From the NCBI GenBank assembly GCA_036346275.1, contig CM070711.1, positions 61,915,078 to 61,979,077 on the forward strand: a DNA stretch of 64,000 bases, given 5' to 3'. The notes beneath the pieces were generated by a model. It was not told where the DNA came from. It ran no database searches and worked only from the letters and a program-made list of their open reading frames with translations. How positions within the stretch are numbered: position 1 is the stretch's first letter; the number at the start of each line of letters is the position of its first letter. This DNA is from Otatea glauca (lineage: Eukaryota; Streptophyta; Magnoliopsida; Poales; Poaceae). A program made the translations under genes and the position numbers. Shown here one piece after another: positions 24,816-35,568 of the stretch.

Positions 24816-26841
24816 GCCCTCGGTGCTTGTTTCAATCCATACAACGCCCTGTCTAGTTTATAGTCATAGTATCCTGATAACCTAGTGGCTGTGACATGTA
24901 AACCTCATCTTGTAATACTTCATGCAAAAATGCATTTTGTATATCAACTTGTCTCAAATTCCATCCACGAGATATGGCAATGGATAATACCAACCGTATT
25001 ATTGTCGGTTTGACAACAGGACTAAATGTATCTTAATAATCTATACCATATCTCTACTTAAAGCCCTTGGCTACTAGCCGTGCTTTAAGCCTATCCAATG
25101 TACCATTAGCTTTCTTTTTAACTTTAAATACCCACTTACAATTAATAATGCTCTGCCCCTATCGATGTGGAACAAGATGCCAAGTGTTAGTATTCAACTT
25201 CCATAGCAGCTTTCCAATGCAGATCTTCTAGAGCTTTGACATGTGATGTGGGCTCAACTACAATAGAAAATGCTCTTTTGCCACGTACTGGATAAGGTAC
25301 TGTACCATCTCTGTACTACTTTGGTTTGTGTATGTTATCATGGGCCCTTGTCTGCATAGGGTGCTTATGACTGATTTCTGAATTTTCTACCTTTTGATTA
25401 CAATCTGCACTTTCCCCTTGGCTCCTTTGTTGTTTCTGCAGTAACAGACTCAAATGCATGAAAAACAATCGTTGCATTTGGCGAGATGGTACTATTCTCA
25501 TTGTGACCATATTCTATTATTGGTTCAGGAGAGGACCTCTCATGCAACATAGAGTGAATTTGATAGGGAAGAAAGGAGGACAGTGGAGGGAGAATATGCA
25601 AAAGGATCATACGAAGGTGTGTGATTATCTGAGGCAAAAGGGAAGACATTTTCATCGAAAACAACATCTCGAGATATGTAGGCCCTTCCAATAGGTTTAT
25701 GTAAACATTTGTAACTTCTATGCATATTACTATAGCCCATAAAAACACAATGTTGTGATTGAAAATCAAGCTTGCAGGCATTATAAGGGCGGAGATTAGG
25801 CCAGTATGCACACCCGAAAGTTCTAAGCATATGGTAATTTGGTTGGACTCCAAGAAGACAAATGAGAGATACAACATTGCCAATGACACAAGAAGGGAGC
25901 CTATTGATGAGGTAGCAAGCAGTAAGGAATGCCTCATTTCATAACCTAATCGGCATTGATGCATGAGCCAACAAAGCTAGATCTGTCTCAACAAGATGTC
26001 AACGTTTCCTTTCAACAATGCTATTTTGTTGGTGGGTATAAGGATAGGAAACTTGGTGAGCGATTCCAATTTTGCTGAAAATTTTATTCAAATTCTGAAA
26101 TTTGCCTCCCTAGTCAGTTTGAACAGGTTTGATTTTTATGTTTAACAACCTCTCAACATGACTTTGAAAGTTGACAAAGACTTCTTAACATCAGATTTAA
26201 ATTTCAGCAAATATATCCATGTGAATCGACTAATCATCCACAAGACTGACACCGTATTTAAAACCATTGACAGAGGTACGGGTAGGGCCCCAAACATCAG
26301 AATGAACTAACTCTAAAGGAGAACTAGTTACATGACTCAAAGAACCGTAGAGAAGTTGATGGCTTTTTGCTTGTTAACAGACATCACATACAAAAAAAAG
26401 ATCTATATTGGACAAACTAGGAAGTTTATTTTGATGAAGAATGGACTGAACCACTCCCGAGGCAGGATGACTGAGCCTCTGATGCCATTGTTCCTTGCTA
26501 ACCTTGGAAGTAGACAGGGATTGACGAGGTTGATGAGCAATGGGCAGTGAATATAGCCCTCTCTCACATTTGCCTCGAAGAAGCACCTTCTTTGTAGTTC
26601 GATCCTTCACAAAGAACACATTTGGATGAAATTCAAATTATGTGTCATTGTCAACCAGGAATTTATGCACCTGGCCATTTCCCTTGTAGCATTCCTTCAC
26701 CATAAGCCTATCTAGATCATTGGTGAGGTGATCTATGGCTCCAGTATTAGCATACCAATTTATATCCACCGCATAGTTGGTTGAGGCAGAGGTAGCAACT
26801 TGTTGATCTTTGGTTTGATAGCAATGATCAAAACATGGCAT

Positions 26842-28040
26842 AACGTTAATTTAATTCCATAGTTACTCAATAAAAACATGAAGTAAAATATTGTGTCTAT
26901 GACAAAATTACTAGTAGCCAGCAAATATTCAAATAATACATAATATACTAGTAAAGAATGCACGCCTACACATGCTAGATAGCCTAGCTGATACACAGAT
27001 GTAAATAATACTATCATAGCAGCATGTATCCTCAACAGATTTAATCACAAAAAGAAAAGATCGCTGGGACCAACAACTAGTCAGTCCGAGACACTTACTG
27101 CAGGCTTAGTGAAGAACAGGAAGTTGTGTAGGAGCGACACGATGTTCTAAGATGAAAACGAGCGGTCACGTGGTATGGCGTTTCCCAGAATCCTAATCGT
27201 TGGTCTCACATGCAGGTCGTCAAAGGCCGATGTCAGATCAGAGACACTGCTCTCCCTTACGACAAGATGAGATCGGTTTTTTGTCGCTATCTTTCACGTA
27301 CAGAGACGTCTCTCTTATGAAGACATGCCAACCCAAAACTGCCTTGCAGAACTCAGATTAAACCACCACGATTCTAGGAACCACCCTTGTAATCTCACAC
27401 TATAGGCGAATGGACTAACCGCACGAGAATGTGGTCTCACTGAGTCCACGGCGCCACATCGACAGTCGGTATGTAAGGTGATTTGGCACCATTGGTACAC
27501 GTGGCAAAAAGTTAAGTATATTTAGCATGTCTCGGTCACAAGTCACACAATGCACGCACACCTGCATGTGTACATAGTCTAACATAGCTAACCATATATA
27601 CCTCTAGCCTTACTACTAACTCATATTAGAGTCCATACTAGCAAAACAATATGAGACTAAAGTCCTATACCCTCAATACGAGCGGAGAAGCCGCCAGAAA
27701 TGAGAGGAAAGAGGTAAGACAAGCACGGTTAGGCTGGATCAGCTCTAAAGCTGGGCTGGCTTTTGGGCTAACTGAACCATAGACGGATCTAGGGATGATT
27801 GGTACGCACCGACACTCCAAAATTTTGAGAAATATAAGGAGATCCATCTTTTTAAAGGATTAAATTTATTGATTGAATCATGTAGAACATGGGTGAAAGA
27901 AGAAGAGCCTTCGCAGCTGACCAAAGTTAGCACGGTGTCTACGCAGTTCTCGCTGTGGACCCTAGGAGCGCTTCAGGTAGAGTGAAGGTGTCTTAGTGCT
28001 CACATAGAGCTTCATCGGTTGTTTTCATTTTGTTTTGCCT
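26842..28040. other. Unassigned sequence
   Basis: I see no supported gene. 26842-27660 may hold the leader or LTR side of the minus-strand copia element, but I find neither a primer-binding site nor LTR ends. 27660-28040 shows no recognisable motif. Confidence 0.3.
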
Positions 28041-28190
28041 TGACTTTTGGTTAAGGTCGCTTGTTCAGCTAGACTCATATTTAAGGTCTCCTTTTGTTTT
28101 CTTTCTAAAGCTATTAACAGACCTTTGTTTTTGCCCCTTCTCTTGAATGAATGGCACAGCTTCTACTAATCTTTCAAAAAAATTATTGAT
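28040..28190 (+). mobile_element. Possible LINE 3' tail
   Basis: A short stretch reads like the 3' end of a plant LINE: gaatgaatggcacagc, then ctactaatctttc and a run of A. No reverse-transcriptase sequence precedes it. This is inferred from appearance only. Confidence 0.3.
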
Positions 28191-29388
28191 TGAATTGATT
28201 TTAATTTTGGTAGTTTGGAATTTATAAAACCTTAGAACTATTTGTATTATACTTTTAGTAAATTTCAAATATGTATGTTAGATTTATAATGTTACGAAAC
28301 CATTATATAAGACTATAGAGTTCTACGTATAAAGTGTGCACCTCTATTAAAAAAAATTTAGTTTCACCGCACCACTGGACTGAACCAGACCAACTGTTTG
28401 TCCATGGCGCAGAGAGTCGGGGTAAGAAGCATGATGAAAACAGTAGCCAATGACGATGGCCAAACCGTACAGTATCCATGTTAAATGCTAAAGAAGCGGG
28501 TTTATTTGTGATCTTTTCGGGATTTGATCCCCTGAGCCATCGTGTTAACAGAGCCAACATTACAAAGGAAGACAAATAACTGGGTTTCGATTTCAGTAAC
28601 AGGCACAACTAGCAGTCTAGCATCCTGTAGCAAGCTAACATCATACATACTAGTGGACGCCTTTCGGCAATCGATCTAGCGTATGCCTGACATTTCAGAC
28701 TACTATATTATTGGTTTCTGAGGTCTCCCAGAGCCTGGCAATTACAACGAAGCGCCCACTCAACTCCAAGACATCCCACTCCGGTCTCTGAAGTGCAATA
28801 AGACCAACATCCTAGTCGAGCACCACGTATAGTTTCATAACCGACCCACTTGACAATGATCCACATTAAACGACAGCTGAGCCTGGGCATAGGGCTGCGG
28901 CCATAGCAACCAGAATTGTCGTCGTCCTTGTGCACAAATGTGGATACAGAACAACTGGGTTTTTATAATCCGTGCAAAATCTGGCCTCATCTGTCCAGAA
29001 GTTCCCATGAGCTGTGCTGAAAGATGGCATGTAGTTTTCCAATGTTGCTTTCAGATTGACAAGATAGAGAACGGCCTACACCTTTCAACTCTCGCTGGTT
29101 GCTGTGCAAGTCAAGAGTTTTTCATCTGCTTATTGAAATTGAAGCCTAGTGATCCTCATGACTACAAAGACAGGTGAATAAGTGCATCTTCAGAATCAAC
29201 AACACTGCATTTTGGAAGAAAAGGAAGAAGCATTAGAGAACAATAGGTAAGTGGTCCAGAAGTGGGGAAATAAAAGGCAGTCGTTGGTGACTAAACTCAC
29301 CTTGTCTTTAGCCAAAAACCCATCCAAAACTGCAAATTCGTGATCTAAAGAACAGTCATGTCTCCACCTGATATCAAATAAAATTTGT
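28190..29388. other. Unassigned; downstream flank of the five-exon gene
   Basis: There is no supported coding sequence. It lies downstream of the minus-strand gene that stops at 29658. Its part nearest the SINE may contain 3' UTR. Small ORFs on both strands lack recognisable motifs. Confidence 0.3.
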
Positions 29389-29397
29389 GGGTCTAGA

Positions 29398-29589
29398 CAA
29401 AACCAACAACAACAACCACCAAGCCTTTTGTCCCAAACAAGTTGAGTTATATTAGGAATGAAACCCAATCAAAGTCAACAAAACTCCTAAACCTCCGATA
29501 TCTCTTGGGTTTCATTCCATGGAAAGGAGGCCGTTTTTTTTACGTTGGCTCGCCAAACCTATCACAACATTCCTCCTTTTCCCTTGCTT
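29398..29589 (-). mobile_element. Au-like SINE
   Basis: Read on the minus strand, the 192-bp element contains gcgagccaacgt, then gatgaaaccc-like words, then acttgtttgggac, and ends in a gttgttgttg tail. These are features of grass Au SINEs. Perfect 9-bp direct repeats GGGTCTAGA flank it (29389-29397 and 29590-29598), as expected for a LINE-mobilised element. It lies about 70 bp beyond the stop codon of the five-exon gene, probably in its 3' UTR, in the same orientation. Confidence 0.8.
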
Positions 29590-29657
29590 GGGTCTAGATT
29601 AAACCAACGAATGTAAAAATGAACTGAAATGAGCACACAAATGATAACCGAGCAAAT

Positions 29658-32600
29658 TCAAGCAGTTCCATACAGAAACATGTTGCCTGCAAAACAATAT
29701 TTATGATGTAAGGGAAATTACAAAAGAAGGAAAAGAAGATAAGCAAAACTAGTATATCCAGAAGATGTATGACAATCTAGAACATCAAGCTTCAAGATAC
29801 ATCACTAACTCATACCTTGACCAAGGATAAGGACTGAATCCTTGGAGACAGGTACAATGTCCTGAACCTTTTCACTCGTAAAGATTGCTTCAATAGCTGC
29901 AGGAAAACAGAAGTTAAAATCCAGAGGATAAGAGGTTTATGATGCAAATGCTAGATAGCATCATAGACTACTTAAACCAAATGAGCTTAGTGCCTTAGTC
30001 AATGGAAATATATGTGAAAAGCAACCAATAAGAAACTTATGGAATTCCAAAACTTAATAATAGGTTGAGCTACTCTTTTGAACAATTACTTTTGAGCATC
30101 GAAGGACTGGGAATGAATTGACAAGGTTAAACATGTAAAAAATGCACAGGCAGGCAAACCAAAAATGTTTGAAGCTACCAGTACATGACTTAATAGATGT
30201 TCGATGAATTTTTGTACACAAAATTCATTAAATAAAAGAATGAGAAAATAAAATAACATGAAGAGGCAGTGAACCACATGTCAGTCAATAATTATTGATA
30301 CGCGACTTAAGAGCAGCATGCGATGTACAAAATTCCTTGAAGCAAGACTATGACGTGCGAACTCCGCGTGTCATCAAATATTTTTCTATACAATATTAGA
30401 CACATTTAGAAGGATTTATCATAAGGAGCACGGAAGTTCAAATGGATCGCAAATCAGGCACTTGGTTTAAAAGATATGATCTCTAGAAGATTAATGATCA
30501 AACACGTACAAAGTAGACGTCAATTCGATTGCTCACGTCAGCACCCTATGTGATTGCTTCATTGGTGGATTCGGTGGGATGTGCACATGGTTCCGAATTT
30601 CGCCGAAATTTCACTGAATTTCAGCGAAATTCGATTATTTCGGTAGGTTCCGAATTTTTTTTATCTCGGTTGCATTTCGGTTGGTTCATTTGAATTTTGT
30701 CCAAAATTCAAATTTTGGTCCAAATTTGTCTAAAAATCGAATTCGGTCAAATTTTTGGACAGCCATTTCGTTCCGAAATTTCTGAAATTCAGTGATTTCG
30801 CTAGGTGCCGAAAAAAATTGCAACCGAAATTCTTAACCCTGGATGTGCATGCAACAGCTACTCAGCTGGTACTGTACGTACTCATTAACTAGTACATGGA
30901 TGCCTGCATGCAACCATGCTTCTATTCGAATACCGAATTAGCTTCTAGCTGGGCCCACAAGCCAGCCAAGCATGAGAATGCATGGATCGAGGTAGCGGAC
31001 ATGCTTGCAACGCGGAAGCAATCAAACACAGACAAGGCTGGTTCAAGTTGAAGATATAACCTTTTGATGGATTAAGCGTAACTAAACAGCTACTATACGG
31101 ACTCTACTCGAGATTGTATAAAGGAAGACACAGAACGGCTCCACGATGCGTGTGGCGCCACACCATGCGTTGCTTCCCAAGTTTTAGCCCTAGCTTCTGC
31201 CTATAAAAGGCACAGACGGCCTGAAGGGTTGGCCCAACAAAAGACACTAAGCAGACCAGCAGCCAAGACGTACGTGAGGAAAACATCAGGAAGAAGCAGA
31301 AGCAATCGAGGGCAAGGAAACAAATCAAGAAGCAAGGAAGGAGGAACGTGAAGCAAGAAGCTAGCAACAAGAGAAATTAGCACCCATGCACAAGGCCATA
31401 ATGTGATATGGACCTATGGTGAGTATTAATGTATATAATCTCCCTCCACTCTCATACAACACATGCACGAGCACATACACGTGCACAGGAAAAGCCTCCC
31501 TGCTCCCGCAAAAATCACAACGGAGGCAGGCACAGACACCCCACGGGTATAGCACGCGAACTGCTCGCCATTAGAAGACAGGCATGACCCCCTCTCCTGG
31601 CGACGCACGCACAGCCACCCGCGGCATAGCCAGAAGACACACATGCATGGGAGAACACACACAACTCCAAATGGCGAAAAACAAAGCCACGCCAACTAGT
31701 AGATCAAAAGAAAAACAGCAAAACGCTGTAAATTTCTTTCGCCTCCTGCCGTTGACCATCGACTCCGTGCATCGTCGTCAACACGCTACAACTCGCGACG
31801 TCTGTTCTTCATGGTGAGAAACTTGATCTTGCTCAATGAGAATAAAATTCTCCAGAACATGTGCACATATTCCCTGTTGAATCGTTGAAGTGAGACGGAC
31901 TATAGATTGAAACAATCACAGTGCCTGTTCTCCCAATAAGATGGAATTGGCAATGGAAGTTCATAAAAGCGCGGTACGGATTTTCCTAATACGACAAAAC
32001 TAGCTATGAAATACATAGTTCGAATTCCTGATTGGTAGAAAATCTATTGTGACTCTATACAAATCAATACAAAGAGAGGATCATACTACATTAATTTTTA
32101 CAAATTATTTAATGCTTCAAAGCAAGCATCATCCAATACACCATGTGCACATCGTCAGCCGCAAAGCCGAGGCGCACAATCAGCATATTCTTTTTATACA
32201 TCGACATAATGACCGAGGGTCGACGAGAGAGAAATGACAACTTTACCATACACATGACCATATGTCTAAGACCGACATGCTGTACAAAATTATGGCCTAG
32301 TGCTGACGAGGTAAGGTCACTACTCCATCAACACATCACAAACGGATGGAATCGGACACTCCGTTGCCGGGCACCGACAAGGCAAAGGCAACCCACACAT
32401 AAGCGTCCAATGAAGGCACGCACTGATGAGGCAAAAGTCATGCCCTTCATCGACATATCCTTTCCGTTAACCGACACGACTATGGCGTACCGTAACCAAG
32501 CATCGGCGAAACAAAGCCACCCGCATCATATCCGCATCCTCACCATTTGCATCTACACCAACACCATACATTCATATGGGCGAGCAATATAAATATAAAG

Positions 32601-35464
32601 ACGACTACCGCAACGCAGCTTAATCAGAGGTATTCTATAGGCCAAGCCTACAGATGTAATTAACCGGACTCTATGCAAAGGCGCTAGGAATTAGCGGACT
32701 ACACAATGTCCAGTCAGATATACTCCTTAAGCATAGACACAGATGACAAAAGATGAATTCCTACAGGAGCATGTAGTTTTGTATATTCGAAATACAGTGT
32801 TCCCCATGTGTTTGATCGTCCTTTTGTTTTCACAAACAATAGGCAATGCGCTCTCTTTTGGAAAGTGACTTGGTATTCAAACGTCTGGAATGGTCTTATG
32901 ATGTTGAGAAACTCATAATACAATTTCCATATTTCAATAGGCAATAGATACGGTAAAATTGCAAGAAAGTGCTGATAACTACACATTTTCTGAAGATGTG
33001 ATTAAGTTAAGGATTAAAATAATTCACAGTGGGAGCGTATAGGACAAAAGAACTAGGTCAATGCTACAAACCTGAGAGCTTAATGGTTGCTAACTCTCTT
33101 TCTCCATCACCATCTCCATTGTCGCTTACACTATTAGGGGATTCAACATCAAATGCTGACATTATGTGTATGGAATGTCCACCATCTGAAACCCAAAAGA
33201 TTTGTGTCTCTGCACAAACACTCTGAATACATTTATTAATGAAGTAAACCACCATGATGCAAAAACAATAAATCCAGGACAAAAACTCACTTGCAGAGCT
33301 ACTTGGAAAGACAGCAAACAATTGCACTTTCATGGCATAATCCAAACAGTATATCCTACCGATATTTTCACAATATTGCTTGCTGGCAGCTTCTGAGACC
33401 ATTTCCGTATTTGACAGACTGAAGACATGTAACACTCCAGCTGAATCAAGTACCAAAAACTTGTCCATGGAAAGAGGATGGATTGAAACAGTTTTCACTG
33501 ATTTTATCAATTCTGCGTCTCCTTGCGAGATATGATCCTCATAATTAAATGCCAAAAAGAAAGAGCAACAGCTCCCTGAACTCTGTTTCACCCTCAAAGT
33601 TGTAAGCTTACCTGAAAGAATAATTTTGGACCACATATTAGTTGATTCTGCTAAAATGCTGCAAGCAGTGCAAGCGAAGAGTCAAAGACCTTGTTCGTTG
33701 TAAAAGTACAACTACTAGCTCCAGTAGTAGTACAAATGTGCAATTCTATCGTGCTTTTGTTATTAGTATTGCCTGCAAGTTGGCAATGTCTGAAAGGAAC
33801 CAAATATGTAGGGCTGTATAATTATCTAAGAATGCTATACAGTAGAAATGGTTTCATAGTAGTGATCATTCCTTCACAGGACATCCTCTGAAGAAGGTGG
33901 TCCTTCAAGAGGCTAGTGGTGTCAGAAACCTGTAATGATACAAATGCTGAATTTTTCTTCTTCTCCCAACTTTGTGTGCCCGCATTCCTCTTATTTGTTG
34001 GATATACAAGGTCAAAAGGTTTAAATGCATAGTTGGGTTTGCCTTCTTTCTCCTTTTTCTTTCTTTTTTTGTTGTGATTTATGAAACCAGCAATCTATAC
34101 CCAAAGACCAAACATATATTGAAGAAAAGCTCCACACAACAAGGCAACGGCACTCCTATGCCGATTAGACCTGGCTTTTATCCCCATTAACTTTATCATT
34201 GTCAGTTATAATACAGAAAAATAGTTTTCCAGACTTTGCTCCTTCGCTGTTGGGACAAGAGTACTGCACCATTAGTTTAATGGAAATAACCAAATGTTAC
34301 TTGTTTGCAATTAAAAATAACATTGTGAATTGATTGAACTTAAAAAGATTTCCTGTTTCATCTGTTCCTCTGCCACAGTTAATTCATCTTGAACATCTTA
34401 AGTAAACACTCCCATATAAAGCCCCACATAACAACACTACGACATTCCTTTGCAGATTAGACCTAGCTTATATCCCCATTCACTTTATCATTGCAAGTGT
34501 AAATCAAATGCGGCCTAGTTGTAGTGGTTTGCAAAGCTAGAGCTTCCTTTTTTTTCATGTCATAACACAGTATCACCGAATAGAATCAAAGCTTCAAGTA
34601 AAGCAGGAAGTACTCACAAGTGGAGACAGCATCTCCTTCACCACCTACCCCGCCAGTACCACGACGAACCGGCACAACCAACCCATTAAGAATCCCGTTC
34701 GTCTTGTGCAAGCTCTTCCTTCCTGCTGCCCCGGCACCCTCCTTCCTCCCCTCCCTCTCCCTGCCACCCTTCATCAAACCCCGCAGCGGGAACACGCGTA
34801 CACCACCAGCCTCGCCGAGCAGCAGCCTCCCCATGGTGATCACCATCGCATACACCGGCCTCGCCGAGTCGAGCTCGACGACCGCGCACTTCTGCAACTC
34901 CACCGTCCGCCCGTCCGCAGCCATCGTCGGAGCGAGCACCCAGATCTGCCCGGCGGTCATGGAGAGCAGCACCAAGGCGTTGACACCGCCCGCGAGGCGG
35001 ACGCCGAGGCCGAACGGGAGGCCGTGGAGGGGCAGGCCGGAGGCCGACACGTGGCGCTTGAAGGAGAGGGGGGCCGGAGCGTAGCGACCGGAAGCGAGGG
35101 AGTAGGCGCGGAGGTGGAGCGCGGGGGAGGAGGGGGACGGGTGCGCGGAGAGGAAGAGGGGGTGAGAGGAGGGGAGCATGAGCGCGAAGCAGGCAGTGGC
35201 CGCGAGCGGGGCGGGGACGGCGGTGGGAGCGGGCGGGGAGGCAGAGCTGGGAGCGGGCAGGGTGGGGAACAGGCGGGCGGAGGAGTCGGGGAAGAGGAGC
35301 GCGAACGCGCAGGATAGGGAGGAAGAGGGCGGCGCGAAGAGGAGCGATGCGGGAGGCAAGGGGGCGAGCGGGAGAGGGAGGCGGCAGGCGTTAAGAAGAC
35401 GAGGAAGCGGAGGCGGTGGCGGAGGAGGAGGAGGAGGGGGCGAGGGTTGCAGCGGAGGAGGCAT
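29658..35464 (-). CDS. Five-exon gene, conserved-looking protein of 463 aa, function unknown
   Basis: Exons on the minus strand: 35464-34618, 33611-33291, 33185-33072, 29896-29816 and 29686-29658. All junctions are GT-AG, and the 1392 bp join in one frame to a TGA, which is strong evidence for a real gene. The start is the ATG at 35464; the frame upstream has only a GTG. The protein begins with a proline run (about residues 8-19) and then an Ala/Pro/Ser/Leu-rich GC-rich first exon. It becomes more ordered with strand-like segments (TVSIHPLSMDKFLVLDSAG, VLHVFSLS, GRIYCLDYAMKVQLFAVF, DIVPVSKDSVLILG). These resemble beta-propeller (WD40-like) blades, but there is no clean WD signature, so this is an inference. 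It has no signal peptide. The first exon is much more GC-rich than the rest, which is common in grasses. A hAT element sits 104 bp upstream of the start. Confidence 0.85.
29897..33071 (-). other. 3.2-kb intron 3 of the five-exon gene, TE-bearing
   Basis: The intron lies between the donor at 33071 and the acceptor at 29897. It contains a hAT MITE (30586-30841). At 31195-31240 a plus-strand tataaaagg box is followed by purine-rich sequence, resembling a promoter or LTR. A stretch at 32140-32560 is rich in ccgac words, as in some DNA-transposon subterminal regions. I could not assign element borders for the last two. No ORF in it has recognisable motifs. Confidence 0.6.
30586..30841. mobile_element. 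hAT-like MITE in intron 3
   Basis: This 256-bp element is made largely of gaaattcg/cgaaattt words. Its ends are inverted: CATGGTTCCGAATTTCG at the left, and on the other strand CAGGGTTAAGAATTTCG at the right. A perfect 8-bp duplication GATGTGCA flanks it (30578-30585 and 30842-30849), which is the hAT signature. It has no coding capacity. Confidence 0.85.
33612..34617 (-). other. Intron 1 of the five-exon gene
   Basis: This 1006-bp intron has a gtgagt donor and a ttctttcag acceptor. It separates the GC-rich first exon from exon 2. I see no inserted element with clear ends in it. Confidence 0.75.
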
Positions 35465-35568
35465 GACCACCGCCGGTGTTTGAGGGGGTAGTGCGGCGAC
35501 CGGGCGGAATGCACTGTGTTACTTGGGGGCTCTGTTCCCGGTCCGAGGCACGATTTCACGGTTCGATG
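35465..35568 (-). promoter_or_regulatory. Residual 5' flank of the five-exon gene, cut by a hAT element
   Basis: Only 104 bp remain between the start codon and the hAT insertion, including one copy of the 8-bp target duplication. No TATA box is visible in it. The original promoter, if kept, should continue beyond the other end of the element at 38740. Alternatively the gene now starts inside the hAT end. Confidence 0.5.

Larger units (their letters stand above)
22896..26841 (-). mobile_element. Minus-strand Ty1-copia element, 5'-truncated
   Basis: Read on the minus strand from right to left: a protease region (26638-26841), GAG-pre-integrase (26374-26619, with WHQRLSHP), integrase C-terminal part (25540-25964, with LRTFGCAYWPNLRPYN), reverse transcriptase (about 25330-24215, with LRQVDIQNAFL, YGLKQAPRA and LIFVDDIII), and RNase H (23415-23820, with SRSSTEAEYKALA and ADQIADIFTK). 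No gag and no 5' LTR were found. An LTR fragment lies at 22896 to about 23375, with a tataaatac TATA box and a 285-bp MITE inside it. The protease reads WYANTG where copia elements have D-T/S-G, so the catalytic Asp is lost. Many stops and frameshifts are present. Confidence 0.88.

Noticed and set aside
31104..31759. Overlapping Cys-rich minus-strand ORFs in intron 3
   Set aside because: They overlap each other in different frames and lack splice context or any family motif. The Cys content follows from base composition.
34706..35317. 203-codon Gly/Arg/Glu-rich plus-strand ORF, and several others over the same stretch
   Set aside because: They are antisense to the GC-rich first exon of the five-exon gene. 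GC-rich exons in grasses often give long false ORFs.
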